Shown one piece after another: positions 20,047 to 32,158 of a DNA stretch of 64,000 nucleotides. Under the pieces are notes generated by a model, which was not told where the DNA came from, searched no databases, and saw nothing but the letters and a program-made list of their open reading frames with translations. The translations under genes were made by a program, and so were the position numbers. The number at the start of each line of letters is the position of its first letter. The stretch's first letter is position 1. The stretch is from Bombardia bombarda (taxonomy: Eukaryota; Ascomycota; Sordariomycetes; Sordariales; Lasiosphaeriaceae), in contig JAULSR010000006.1 in the NCBI GenBank assembly GCA_030512295.1, positions 310,001 to 374,000 on the forward strand, given 5' to 3'.

Positions 20047-21095
20047 GTGCAAAAGGTCAAAGTCGACGGTAGCCGTCATCTATGGCTGCGACAGATCTCG
20101 GGGTTTAATGAAAGCATTCGTTTGAACCGGTCCAGAACCAGCGCAGTACTGGATGAGGTCAGCCTCGCAAATCGTACACTCAAGAAGCTGGTCCATCAGG
20201 TCGAGAAAATGGCGGAGGGCCGGATGGATTCCTTGCTAAGTGCAGACGACAAGCACCAGACGGAACTTACGACCAGGTTCATGCTTCGGTTTGAGGAGCT
20301 GGGCGAGGAATCCGACGAGATGATAGCCAATCGCGATGCCAGCGTGAAAAATGTGACATTTACACGGGATCTTGTAAACTTTGATCTTCTCTTAGCGCGT
20401 AACAAAACTGGTGGTGTTCTCGCTAATCGTATCACGTTTAGGTCCTGGGGGAGATGTCCCTTGAGGAAGCATCGCAGTCTAAGCACCAAGCTAAAGTTGG
20501 TGCATTCATTGGTCCTGCTGCCTTGTTATATCTGCCCATGACAACGGTGGCGGTAGGTTTTGGCCCGATCTTACAGGCACTTGAACTGTACAGCCTTTTG
20601 ACTTTCTTCCAGACCGTCTTTGCGATGCCCATCTTCGATTTCAAAGCCAATTGGTGGGACCTGCACTTCAATCCAGCAAACTCTAGCGATACAACATTGA
20701 ATAGCATTGGATCCGATTCTGGCCCCATGCAAGGACCTCCTCCGCCGATCATATCAGGCTATTTTTGGATTTATCTAGGTATATCTGGTTTTCTCACAAT
20801 TGCCACACTGTCTTGGTGGTTTCTGGCCAAATTCGTACATAGCAAAAGCCAAAAGCGTAACGGTAGAAGTTTGAGATCATCGCACAAATTTTTCAGGTGG
20901 GAGAGTTGGGGCGAAGAGTCTGATACAAGTTCTAATAGCATGAAGAAAGGAAGGTATGATCCGGAGTGGAGGGCTGACCGGTACGAAAAAGAGGATCCGT
21001 ATAAATCCAATGATCTAGGTCGACGAATGGGCCGCTGGATCAAGTCGTTATTTCGAAGGAAACGCGCTCTCAACGCTGCAGAAAATCTTGTCTAA
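20047..21095 (+). pseudogene. C-terminal half of a CorA-like membrane protein gene
   Basis: The readable exons are about 20047-20373, 20442-20552 and 20613-21095. They are joined by introns of 68 bases (GTAAAC...TTTAG) and 60 bases (GTAGGT...CCAG). The first exon is helical (SLANRTLKKLVHQVEKMAEG, MLRFEELGEESDEMIANRDA). The joins give TRDLVLGEMSLEEASQSKHQ, then the first membrane helix (GAFIGPAALLYLPMTTVATV) with FAMPIFDFKANWWD, and a second helix (YFWIYLGISGFLTIATLSWW). A basic cytosolic tail ends RRKRALNAAENLV. This order (coiled coil, two helices near the C-terminus) is that of fungal CorA-like proteins related to Mg2+ channels, although no GMN motif is present. A TAA precedes codon 20047 in frame and no acceptable ATG start exists, so an upstream part is missing. 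It may still be expressed from a hidden upstream exon. Confidence 0.6.
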
Positions 21096-21412
21096 ATTAT
21101 CATTTGTATATAGAGATGTATACTGGTCATTTGGCAGAAGTTCGGGAACCAAAGGGTCTGTATCAATAGGTATCATTACCAAATCAGATAGATTCTGATA
21201 TCACATCAAAATTATGGTAGGGAGAGAGGTGGGAAGAGGGCAAAGCTACGCTCATAACAACAGTGGCAAAATAAAGATTTCAACTAAGTCTTACTTACTA
21301 AACGAAGATATAAACAAAACAAAAAAAAACAAACTGGGTATCTAATCGCCCCACCAAATACAGCAAAAAAACAAATAATATCATGTCCTCAAATGGAGAA
21401 ACATCCCCTCTA
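21096..21412. other. Intergenic, convergent 3' ends
   Basis: AT-rich DNA between the CorA-like tail and the mucin-like gene, which end toward each other. The 22-base motif first seen at 18455 recurs exactly at 21272-21293. Confidence 0.6.
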
Positions 21413-23288
21413 CTACTTCTCATGCCAGGGGGGAAGATTGGGATCGTGGGCCCCTCTGGCGACCGGCCGCGGCGCAGACGACGGCGGGAACAAGTACCAG
21501 CCACCCGATGATCCCGAGCCGCCACCCGCTCTCTCTGCCACCTCCCTAGTCCCGGGCCTAGTCCCGGTCCCCCGCTCGCTCCTGGCACTCCACTCGCTGG
21601 AGCCGGGTGAGACATCAGCGCGTGGCGATATCTCAACGTACTGGCCGGGGCTATGGCCCGCAAGGCCAGGGAGCCGGGCGAGCGCCGTTGTCGAGACGAG
21701 CGGGTAGCGTCCCGGCGCGGGCCTGACGATGACCCGCACCTCGCCCTGGCCCGTCAGGCCGCTGACGCTGCTGACGCCGCTGCCGCCTCCATTGGGACCG
21801 GAGCTCATGCTGTTCCGGGTGTCGGGGGTTCCGGGGGCCGGTTCGAGGCGTTGGTGCAAGCAGGCCAGCAGCCCCCGGCGGCGCTGCATGGCCCTCCTCA
21901 GATAGTAAAGGACCGTGGCGAGAAGGACAAGACCGAAGATGACGCCGAGGACGATGCTTGCAATCTTCCAGGCTCTACCATCATCATTTGCCGTCGAAGT
22001 GGGCATGGACGTGGGAATGGGCATGGCTGTTGGGCTTGTCTCGGAAACGGTGGATAAAAGGCTGGAAGACATCTCAGAAGACGTCCCTGAGAGGCTAGAG
22101 ATACTGCCTGATTGGATGATCGTCGTAATCGTGGTAACAGAACTCGTTTCAATGAAGATTTCTGGAACGGTAGAGATACTGCTCAACGGGCTGCTCGAAA
22201 GGCTGCTTGTAGTGCTAAACGTAGTTTCAGAAGACGACTCAGGGAGGGCGGAGATACTGCTGCTCGTGGTGACAGAAGGCGCGCCTGAGGAGGTCTTGTG
22301 CGGAAAGTTCCACTTCGTAGTCGTAGTTCCCGATGTTGTCAAGACTTCATATATTGACGTCTTAGATAGAGACCTGCCTTGTTCCTGGGTAGTCTCCTTA
22401 GAGCAACGCACAAGGGCTGTGACCGTACTATATATGGCGGTGATTGCATTTGGAGCTATGACCACGTCAAGAAAAATAGAACGTGTAATAGTAGTGATTA
22501 CAGTCCTTTGTCTGGTAACAGTTTCCACCTGGTGAATCATGGTTGCGGCCTCTGACATGGCTGCTCTCTTCTGAATTTCAGCACTGGTCGGTAGCAGCTT
22601 GAGTGGAACGGTTTGCTGACCATCTGCGCCAATGCTTCGGATAGAGATAGGTGCTGCAATTCTGGATGTAACCAAAGATGTAGGGATAGGCGTGGCCGTG
22701 GTCGTGGCAGGTATTACTGAAGCTCTGATCGCTCTTCTGGAATGTGGGAGGCAAGATGTTACCGTGGCAAACCAAGTCTGGGTTTTTGCCGCCGGGTCGT
22801 TAATGGTAAGGGTCTCGGTGAGGGTAGAAATGACAGTGACGGTAGTTGCAGGATCAGTGAACACTATGACTACATCGGAACCGACTTCATAGAGTGTGAC
22901 AGGGTCAGAAGCCAAATGTCCACCTCCATGTTGAAAGCTGTCACAAGCCAACATATTAGCCCTCAATTATTGCGAGACACTAAGAAAGGATAGGAACTAG
23001 AGCTTACACTATAGGCTGCGAGCAGTTACGTTCTCCAGACGAGGTGGTATTGTCGGAACAACACAAATCTTGGCCATCTGGAAACTGATGGATGCTAAAG
23101 CCCAGACCGCAGAACAGAGGGCCAACCTCCCTCTTTTGATGGGCGACAATCCGAGACAAAGGTAAAGGGCCGGTTCCATCCTGTCGCTTAGTCTTCTTGG
23201 GGCTCGGCACAACGAAGTGAGCAGCAGCTTCAAGTTGAAGGAATATGATGATAGCGGCGAGAGCCATGTAAGGGCACGAGAAGAGCAT
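21413..23288 (-). CDS. Mucin-like single-pass cell-surface protein
   Basis: Exons 23288-23008 and 22937-21413, with a 70-base intron (GTAAGC...ACAG), encode 601 residues. A signal peptide covers about residues 1-23 (MALAAIIIFLQLEAAAHF), followed by a Kex2-type KR at 34-35. A short Cys-containing segment comes next (PLFCGLGFSIHQFPDGQDLC, CSDNTTSSGERNCSQPI). The ectodomain is long and Ser/Thr-rich (TVTVISTLTETLT, SSSETTFSTTSSLSSSPLSS), presumably O-mannosylated. One membrane helix lies at about 417-440 (WKIASIVLGVIFGLVLLATV). The cytosolic tail is Arg/Gly/Ser/Pro-rich. The layout recalls fungal wall sensors of the Wsc/Mid2 type, but no WSC domain is recognisable, so a sensor role is inference. 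The Cys pattern around CGLGF...CC...C resembles uncharacterised filamentous-fungal surface proteins. Confidence 0.8.
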
Positions 23289-26230
23289 GCTTGCTGCGTG
23301 TCCACTGCCTTTGGCAGCGACTGAGTGGGCGGGTAAGGTACAGATCCACGGCAGACTCTTGAAACTGTTGTACCGCTACTTGGGTGGGTACGGTGTGACG
23401 ACGAGGCGAAATGGGAGGAAAGAGCGAAGGTTGGTCGATCACTTGCGGTGTGGATGCGTAGAGAAAGGTAGAGAGACCACTGTCGAGTGGCCACGATCGA
23501 GGGACTGAAAGGGAGAGGCGAGAAACGAGAGACGAATGCGCGAGGATCGGCTGACGAAGCAACCCACGCGTGATCAAGAAGGGGAAGGGACGAGGAGCAG
23601 AGGCTGCAATACAAGATCGCTCGCGCAAAAAGTTGAAATTCCCGAAGAGGAAGGAACCTCCGCGTCCAACGCGAACGAGAAAAAGAACGACGGGCGCGTT
23701 CTAGGCCCCCCATTGGTCGTAGGAAAGTATCGGGCAGGTACAGCGCCGGGTCCAATTCTAGTCCAAGATCAGATCAGATGAAATCTTAAATGGCATCTGG
23801 TGACCCAGAGCAAGAAAGCACGATTAACGTGATTCATTCTGCCTCCCTCGTCAAGCAAAGAAGGCATTGGCTTGGTAGGAAGGCACCTTATTTACTTATC
23901 TCCACAGTTCGGTGATCAGACCAGGGAACCATGAACTGACGTCGAGTTCGGATCTTTTTCACCAGTCACAGCCAAACCGAAGCAAGTACCTACCTCTGCA
24001 TGTCGCAAATCAGAACACAGTGTCCAAGGCTCATACCGGCACCCGGATACTCGAAGACTTCTAGAAGCACGGCAAGAATGAAGAGGTAAGTAGTGTGAGT
24101 GGGGCTTCCTGTTGTCTGCGGTATGCACAGACTACGACCTTGAGGCTTGGAGGGTGTCGGCAACCTAGGTAAGGTACTTTCTGAGAGAGTGCATGACAGC
24201 AGAGATCGAAAAGAGAAGAAATTCTTCCAAAGGATCTACGCTCTGGTCCAATGATGCAGGGAAAAGACGGGAAAAGTACCACGGTAATCACCGTACATGT
24301 AGTGAAGCCTTCAACCTCAGACATGTCCAACATGATTGAGTTGATAGGCACAGCACGGAGCAATAAGTCTGGCAACAACTCCAGCAGAAAACTTACGGTT
24401 TTGTACTCGCGCTAGTAGATTTGTTATTAGACAAGCCCCCTCCCCCCTAGAAGTTTAAGGTGAGGAAAATAAGCTCCACTAAGCTCCACTAACAACGGCG
24501 CCATTTACGGTACTTCTCAAGGTAACAGATGGGGGGAGGTGCGAGACTGCGAGCCATGTCAAGAACGGTTGATAGTAGTCAAAATGTCTGCCAGTTTGTG
24601 TGATCAAAGTGGGGTTGATTCCAGAATTCTTGTTCCATGCTGTAGATAGGGACAACGGCGCAAGACGCCTTCGGTGCCATTCTCTGTCGTGAGATCTCTA
24701 GCTTGTTGATAGATAGATAGGCGTGACTGCCAATTGGTCTTCGTTGTGACGTCATTCTTTAGACTGCCGCTCATTTCCCACAACAATTCTCCATGGTCAA
24801 CCTCGAGTCCTGTTCCAGCAAATGTGCGGCTTCGTGTCCAAAGCACATGTAGATGAACCTGGTGCAGATGAAGTGAAGGTTGACAGGGATCACAGGTTGA
24901 GACAGGGCTCGACGGTTGATCCAGAAAACCACGAGCCTGCCGCGGTGCTCAGATCCCGTCTTTATGCGGGGTCCCCAAATCCGATCCCTTGCAATGTCGC
25001 ACATGAAGGGCGATGCGTGGATGACCAGGGATATCTTGGGGCCGTGATGTGAGCCGCCATGTTTGTGGATCACAGCACTCTTTATCAGGTTCGCAAGTCA
25101 GAGTTATGGATTGTCTTGTGGCCTGTCTACCATTCTCCGCATGCAAGATTCCTCGAAGGCATCGACGTCTATCCCCGTCGTGTGGATGATGCCAAAAATC
25201 GAGTAGTAAATCCGGCTTCCTTACCAAAGTCAGGAATCGGTTTTATGGCTCAGAAAAAAGGTAAACCAACAAAGACCCCAGTTGCCGAGAATACACTTGG
25301 ATGACGAAGATTGCGATTGAAAGATGGGTACTCGCAGATCCAAGTTTGAGGTTGCGGGATGGACACAACCCCCTGGCAATGTATGGCTTGGCTTGGCACA
25401 ATTCACCATGCTCAAACCACCCCTGTTCATCGAGGAGACCGGCATCATTACTTTTACCTTGTTGACTATTCCGTATAATTGTGTTTGATGTCTTTTGAGA
25501 GAAGTCGTCGGAACAGGCCGATAGATGAGCTCTCTTTTGCAGTCACTCAATTGGGGTTATACTTGCGCGGAAACGGTGTTCTCTGCCCCAGCTCTTCACG
25601 TCGAAAGGAAGAAGCATTGTTTCGTGGTCTGATGATGGCCGCTGTGCTCTTCGTTCCTTCCTCCTTGCCGGGCTACTACCCCGTGAAACCGTAACTGTTG
25701 AAACTACTCTTTATATCGAAATGTGAAGTCACCGTTTTGAGAGAGCTTACCTTAATATAGCGTTTGGACTTTCCAAAATGCAAAAATATTACGCACTTTG
25801 GGGGGTTGACAGGATGATAGCCTTTTCACCCACTATCTGTACTGATACCAGAGGCATGTCTACGACTTTTAACCAAAGGCACGGCCACTGCATTATGACT
25901 TCATTCCCGTACTCCGACCTGCTGCGAAGTGTAATTCTCGCCGTGTGTGTTTCCACTTTCTCCTGGTATCAAAATGCTCCAGCCCAATTACCGCGAGATG
26001 ATGCGAAGAATGAAAACCAACACCCGTCGCGATGAACCCCTCAACCACCAAAACAAAACAAAAACGCCCAAAGAGAGCAACGCCTCTCAGGAAGAAACTG
26101 CACCTTATTGAACCTACCCCGTTTCGTGTATGCCAGTACCTCCTTCTCCAGCCTGAGTCCATACGCCCGAAAACCAACAGACAAGAGCACCAGCAGGTGC
26201 CCAAGGTACCCTCTACTTACACGTAATGTT
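23289..26230. other. 2.9-kb intergenic region, no supported gene
   Basis: The region 5' of the mucin-like gene and 3' of the rhodopsin-like gene. Frames of up to 248 codons exist near 23009-23755 but overlap exon 1 of the mucin-like gene in another phase and have no domain. ACCTAGGTAAGGTA at 24163-24176 repeats the motif at 15735. AAGCTCCACT occurs twice in tandem at about 24471-24490. Short frames near 25780-26035 lack recognisable features. Confidence 0.45.
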
Positions 26231-28089
26231 CTACTTCGAGGCCACCTCTGTCCCTTCCTTCCCTTTCTTACTCTCTTCATCTATATCCTCACCTAACAAC
26301 GCCTTCGCCGTCATCGCCCTCCCTAACGGCAGCCCCGCGTCCGACACCGACATGGACATCGACACCGGACTCAACCGACTGGGACTGTTCGGATCGTTCA
26401 TTCCCAGCACAAAACTCTCCTGACTGTCCCCCCACCTGCCAGACCCCGCGCTGTAGCGCTTCGCCGTCTCGATCTTGATCAACCGTAGACTTCTACTCCT
26501 TCTATTATTGTTATTATCCTCTCCATGGTTACCACCATGCCCCGTAGGCGGCGGCGGCGGGTACTGATCATCATCATAGTAATGATAATAGTACCCCTCA
26601 AACCCAACCGAACTCCTCCTCCTGCTCTGTTGCAGGTCTGGCTTGTAATCTCTACCAGCCCCAAGCAGCAGCTGCAAGCCCGCGCAGTCCTCTCCCCTCC
26701 CACTACCACCACCACCACCACCACCACCATTAACAAGCGTCTGGCCGCGACTCCTTGGCGCCATGCTGCTCATAAAGCTCCGCAAACTCAGCGTAGTAGG
26801 AGTCCTATGTACCGATGGTGGCGGTAGCGGTGGCATCATCGGTCCCACCATCATCCCCTGCTGGTGCTGCAAATGCAAATCCCCCAAACTCCCATTCTTA
26901 CTTCCCCCGGTCACCGGCGTCACCGGCTCCGTCCACGGATACCCATGATAGCTCACCACCGACGTCAGGTCCACACTCCCACTCTCCCCACTAATCTCCC
27001 CCCTCCTCCCCCCCTACCCAACCACCTCCCCCTCCCCCTCCCCTCTGCATCCCCCATCCCCAACCTCGGCCACAGCCTCGCCAGCACCGGCCTCAGCGTC
27101 GGCGCGCTAGCACACAACAGCGCCATATCCAGCTCCAGCACCGTCATCACAAAAAACGCCAAGGTATTAGACACTTCCACCCCTCCCCCACCTAAGTCGG
27201 CCCCAACGCCTCCTCCCTCAGGCCGGTAATTTGCCTGCAGGCTCAGCTGCAGCCGGATCAAGCTCGCGGCAATCACAAAGATGCTCAGACTCAACACGAC
27301 CGCCAGCGCGGCCTTTTGCCGCGGCGGCAGGTCGAGCCGCACGATGCACGGCACGATGAGCGCGATCAGCCAGGCGTCGGTGGCGGTGTGCAGCGAGGCC
27401 GAGGCGATGAGGAGCGGGGAGAAGGCGAAGCATCTGCTGTTGTTTGTGGGGCTGCCACTACCAGAGAAGAAGAACGAGCCAGGGGTGATGGGGTGGCACT
27501 GCAGGATGCTCATGACCAGCAGCGGGACGCCAAAGAGGACGACGAAGAGCACGGTGGCGCGGGCGAGGAGCAGGCGGCCGGTGGAGGAGAAGATGCGCGT
27601 GTAAAAGGACAGGATGGAGAGCTTGGTGAGGAGGAGGCAGAGCTGGTAGCAGATCAGACCGGTGTAGGTGCGGAGGACGTATGTGTTATCGCCGGTGTCC
27701 TGTTGCTGCTCATGGATCCTGGGTGGCGATTGCGCGGCGGCCATGCTGTAGACGATGCAGACGGCAGTGGAGAAGAGCCAGGCGAGCAGGATGAGGGTGT
27801 CGTCGAGGAACCATTTGCGCAGGAGGAAGAGGCGGGACCAGGTCCGGGCGAGGATGAAGACGGTGCAGACGATGTGGGGGACGAGGATGCCGAAGAGGAT
27901 GCCGGGGATGACGGAGTGGTTCTGATGGGGATTGGTTAGGGGCGCTGGAGTTATTATGTTTCAGTGACTGGATGCTATGCTCACCTCGCCGACATTTTCA
28001 CCATCTTGGGCAAATCCGGCTGTGTCATTGAACGGCGACAGAGGGTAGGTGAGGTTGAACTTTGTATGAGAAGGCTCAATGCCGTCCAT
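26231..28089 (-). CDS. Rhodopsin-domain (Pth11-like) integral membrane protein, apparent frameshift
   Basis: Exon 1 is 28089-27985 (35 codons, starting MDGIEPSHTKFNLTYPLSPF with likely glycosylation sites), then a 63-base intron (GTGAGC...TCAG), then exon 2 from 27921. The membrane part reads NHSVIPGILFGILVPHIVCT, FLDDTLILLAWLFSTAVCIV, YTGLICYQLCLLLTKLSILS, FYTRIF, TVLFVVLFGVPLLVMSILQC, a loop with SRCFAFSPLL, and later helices up to FFVMTVLELDMALLCASAP, matching the fungal rhodopsin/Pth11-like fold. Near 26995-27025, in runs of G, the frame must shift by one base (one extra G would do) to continue into the tail GEISGESGSVDLTSVVSYHG, which ends at 26231. Unshifted, the frame stops soon after VGVWT at 26965. 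The tail is long, Gly/Pro/Tyr-rich and cytosolic. The family includes sensors of surface cues; ligand unknown. Confidence 0.75.
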
Positions 28090-29889
28090 GACTATGGCTG
28101 TGGCTGTTGTTGCTGAAGCTGCTTCCTGAAAGGAGTCGTTGAGGTTCTCGGCAGATAGATGGGCAGCGGCAGCCCCTCTCGTCTACAACCTGGCACTCCA
28201 GGTCTGAGAGATGCTACCTGTACATTGATAGCCTCGGTCGTCTCCAGTTCTCTTGCCTGGTATCAGTATTGCCTCTTGGTCAACTAGCTGTCGCGATGCA
28301 ATTATGCCAAGACAAAAACTCGTAGTCGGTTCAAGTCCTCCAAGCGCCAGAAAGGAGGAAAAGCAGCAAGCATCGTATGTAGATACACACCAGACGGCGA
28401 GCGACATGTATCGGTATTTGACCTTTCCCAACCCCCATGTGGCTGGCTGGCGTTCCCCATCATCACCAAGCGAGCAGACCATGCAGACGGAACAGACACA
28501 TAGAAAGACATAGACCCTCATCAAGATAGAGTGCCCCTCCTCACGCACATAGCCCAAGGAGGCTAGCGCACGGAACTTGAAAGGACCAAGAGCGCGGTCG
28601 AGCTCTCTCTGCCATGGTTGCATCTGTCGAGACGGGACGAGGTGCCGTGCGTGATTGGTCGAGGACGAGCAGGGGGAGGGTGGTGTAGCAATTGAGCCAG
28701 AATTGCCAGACGGAGGACCGATTGGGGCATGCATTTTGCGGGGGAAAGAAGCAAGCACAGCACTTGCAGACGAATATACAGCTTAATGCCGGAGCACCCT
28801 CCATACTATCGTCAGCCCGTCTTGGGAGAGAGAGGCTTGGCTGGGGCAGATAGTATGTTGCGTCACCGGGGCAGGCGAGCCATCACCTACTTGATCATGT
28901 GTGTGCAGAACCGGTGCAGCCACGCCATCGCCCTATATCAGCCGCCTGCGGGGGCAACAATTTGGCACTGCGGGCGGCCCGATTCGCCCATATACTGTTG
29001 TTGCGCATCATCTCTTGGCTGGGTGAGAGGGAGAGGGAGAGGGAGAGGGTGGAGAGGGAGAGGGTGGAGAGGGAGCACTTCTTGTCTTCAGTTGTGAACT
29101 GGTGGACCCTTGTCGCCCGCGGTGCCATCGGTGAACGGTGAGATCAAATAGTCGGGAGTTGTGCGCAGTAAATCCAGGGTTTGGGTTTGGGTCAATGTGT
29201 GTCCGGGTGTTGAGTAGAGCGTGCTCCATGACAATCCTATCGTGGATCATGGGTTGGGGGCATAGCTGGACTGGGCATGGACGGGAGCTTGGGTGGGTTG
29301 GTTAATGGCTGGACGGGCAATGGCAGCCTCGGAGCGCTGCAGTCCCATCGAAGGCGGGACAGGACACATAACGGTAGGAAATGACGTTTTCTTTTCTGGT
29401 ACTGTCTGCTGCCCCTGCCATCCAAAGTGAGTTAAATAGCGCGAACAGCAGCCCTGCCTTGACCTAGATACGTCTCGAAAGGAACATTAACTCGAGTGAG
29501 ATAGTACGAAATCGACACCACCGCCGTTGACAATCGACCTATTGGAAATAAGCTTCTCGGGGAAAACGCATCGCGCGATCGCTAGCCACATGGCTAGACA
29601 GCCTAAGCGACAGAGACGACAGAATTTGGGGAGCCATTGACCATTGGAGCCATTCGCCAACCAGCTATCCCACCCCCCGCAAATACAACGCTCCATGCAG
29701 TCAGTCTCTTTGGCTTCCGTAGCATAATGCGGGGAAAGACGAGGTCAGAGCCCCCCTGTTGTGTGTTGTCACTTGTCCGAGCACCTTGTAGTACCGTCTC
29801 TTTCGATCGCACAGAAGAATCCCGGCCTCGTTGCGATCCGAGAACCACCTCATCTGTCCTCGGTACCGACCCCCTGCGCTTCATGCCCC
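28090..29889. other. Intergenic region with purine-rich low complexity
   Basis: Upstream of the rhodopsin-like gene and downstream of BPL1. A GAGAGG/GGTGGAGAGG purine tract lies at about 29022-29072. Frames on both strands translate to low-complexity sequence or shift among phases without domains. No gene is called. Confidence 0.5.
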
Positions 29890-32158
29890 CTACAACTTCC
29901 TCCTCACCAACCCCTTCCAAAAGTCAAAACTGTTCTCATCGCTCTGCAGCGCCCACACCTTCCCCGTCGGTCTCAGCCGCCCATCAAACCCGTCCTCCCT
30001 CACCTCTTCCGCCCTCAACATGCCCCAGTCCCTCGTAATCCCCAGCACGCGCGCCCGCACCCCGCCCTCGGCCTCGAGCGTCACCACCTGGCCCGTGTGC
30101 AGCCAGTGCGTGTAGTAGCGCTCCTCCAGCTCCACCGAGAACCCGCCAGCGACGAACTCGGCGTAGATGGCCTCCAGCCGGGTAAGGATGCGCGCTATCA
30201 GTCTCTCGATGCGGAATGGTGCGAGCTGCTGCTGCCCCTTTTTATTGTTTTGGATGAGAGGCAGCAGGGCGTCGAGGCTGGTGGTGGGGCGCTCGTTGTT
30301 GGCGTTGATGCCGATGCCGAGGACGACCTGGTAGCTGCCGGCCGCGTAGGCGCAGTTGGCGAGGATGCCGCCGATCTTGACGTAGGCGGACGGGTCGTCG
30401 GGTTTGGTCGGGTCACGCGCGTAGATGTCGTTGGGCCATTTGAGCTTGACGGGAGTGGCGGAGTAACGAGTGCCGTCGTAGGATTTGATGGCCTCGACGA
30501 TGGCTATGGCGGCGAGGTACTGGATGAAGACGATGGGCCGCGTGCTGGCGAGGTGGGCAGGGTGGTTGATGACGGTCGACATGATGAGGCTGCCGGCGGG
30601 GGCGACCCAGACATTGGAGCCCCGGCCGCGGCCTGCTACCTGGGTCGTGGCGGCGATGGTGAAGCCGGTGGGGAGTTTGGAGAGTAGCTTTGGGTTTCTG
30701 TGAGGTTTAGGTAAGCATGAGATGTTACCGTATACCGTGGTGTTTGTTGAAGGGGAGGTACACTTACTTTTCAAGCAGGGTATTGGTGCTGGTGACGACC
30801 TCGCCGTATAGCAGCATATTGCCCCATAGCTCTGCGTCGGCTTCCTTTTGTCTATAAGCCTCGAGGCTGGAGTAGAAGACCCCGTGGTTGAAGTACGGAG
30901 TCTCCTTAGGCTCCGGCTTCTTGTTCTCGTGAGATACGATGCATTTTGGGATCTGGGTATACTCGGCTGTAGGATCGGGCGTTCCACGGCCTGTTGTTTT
31001 CTTCGAGGAGCTGTATTCGCTTGCCAGCGCTCCATTCAAAGCTGCCATGGACCAGCGCGAGCCTGGCTTCTCGAGGTGGAACAAGTCGTTTTCTCCCTTG
31101 ATATACTCTTCGTCGTCTTCTCTTGTGGTGATGTCCTCGAGAGTAAATAGCAAGTCCAAAACGTCAGTCTCGTTGATTGAGGACAGATGCATCTTTGACA
31201 GACTGGGGATGACCGACGCTCCTTTGCTAACTTCTAACCCGAGTTTTGTTAGACAGGCCTTGAGAAAGTTTGACCTTGCATCGTCGTCGACCGTGAGATC
31301 CTCGATAAGTGTGTCATAGCCCGGAACATCCGGCTGTTGGTGAAGAATAGCAGGAGCAAACCTAACCATGTCAATCAGTGTCCGACGACCAGAAGCATAA
31401 TGAATGCAGAATTGGCATACTCAGGGTGAGGGCCAGTGACAATGGCAGCCCCGTCTCCGACCTTGCAGTATACAACGGCAGCCTTGACGTCCCCTGACTC
31501 AACAGCAAGGTCATCCTCGTACTCGGCGAGCACCTCGACGACACTCGAGTCCATCTTCTCGGCATCCACAAAGACGCCGCCGCCATTGTAGTAACACCTG
31601 AAGACGTCGGGCAGGGCACCAACACCGGCGAAAGCCTCCTTTCTCACGGCGATTCTCGCAGCTCTGGTGCCACGCTCGCTGTTGTAGGCGAAGCCGGCAA
31701 AGGCGCCACCGCGACACGTGCCAGGGAAGAAGGCCAGCTCCCTACTTCCAACCACCTCCATCTCCCGGTTTCCAACCTCGAACTCGCACTTCTGGCTGCC
31801 ATAATACCCGCCGGCGCAAAAGCCCAGGTAGGCACCTCCGCGACGCACGAACTGGGCGATGCTGCGGTTGCCTGGACCGTTCAGGACGCGACAGTAGCCC
31901 AGGTCTGCTCCGCCAGGAATAACGAGGAGGGCACATGTGGGCGCCCATGGCTCTTTGAGCAGAGCAGACTCAGTAATAGGGATCACGGCATAATTAGGCG
32001 ACAGCAGGCGGCGCAATGAGTAGATGCAGTGGCGGACTGACTCGAGTGTCGAGCCGGTGCCTAGAGACAGGCGTCAGAATTGAGAAATGAGTTCCATGAC
32101 AGAGTCAATAAAAAGACGCACCTGTGTAGACCAGGACGTTGAGTTTGCGCGGTGCCAT
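29890..32158 (-). CDS. BPL1: Biotin-[protein] ligase (holocarboxylase synthetase)
   Basis: Exons 32158-32122, 32060-31421, 31361-30768 and 30697-29890 give 692 residues, the usual length for fungal Bpl1. Introns are 61, 59 and 70 bases with GTGCGT/GTATGC/GTAAGT donors. The N-terminal domain (about 1-225) is the glutamine-amidotransferase-like BPL_N fold: KLNVLVYTGTGSTLESVRHC, LLVIPGGADLGY and GGAYLGFCAGGYYG, a nucleophile-elbow-like segment. The catalytic domain carries GRGRGSNVW at 446-454, the biotinyl-AMP loop, and KLKWPNDIY at 508-516 with the biotin-contact lysine. The C-terminal domain includes ARVLGITRDWGMLRAEE. The enzyme activates biotin with ATP and attaches it to acetyl-CoA and pyruvate carboxylases. 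It is transcribed away from COA4. Confidence 0.95.

Noticed and set aside
27316..27939. 207-codon acidic plus-strand frame
   Set aside because: It lies antisense to the helices of the rhodopsin-like gene, in highly GC-rich codons that keep several phases open.
28255..28345. tRNA-like string with GGTTCAAGTCC
   Set aside because: The T-arm-like sequence cannot form a five-pair stem (GTCGG against CCTCC) and no matching acceptor or anticodon stem was found on either strand.
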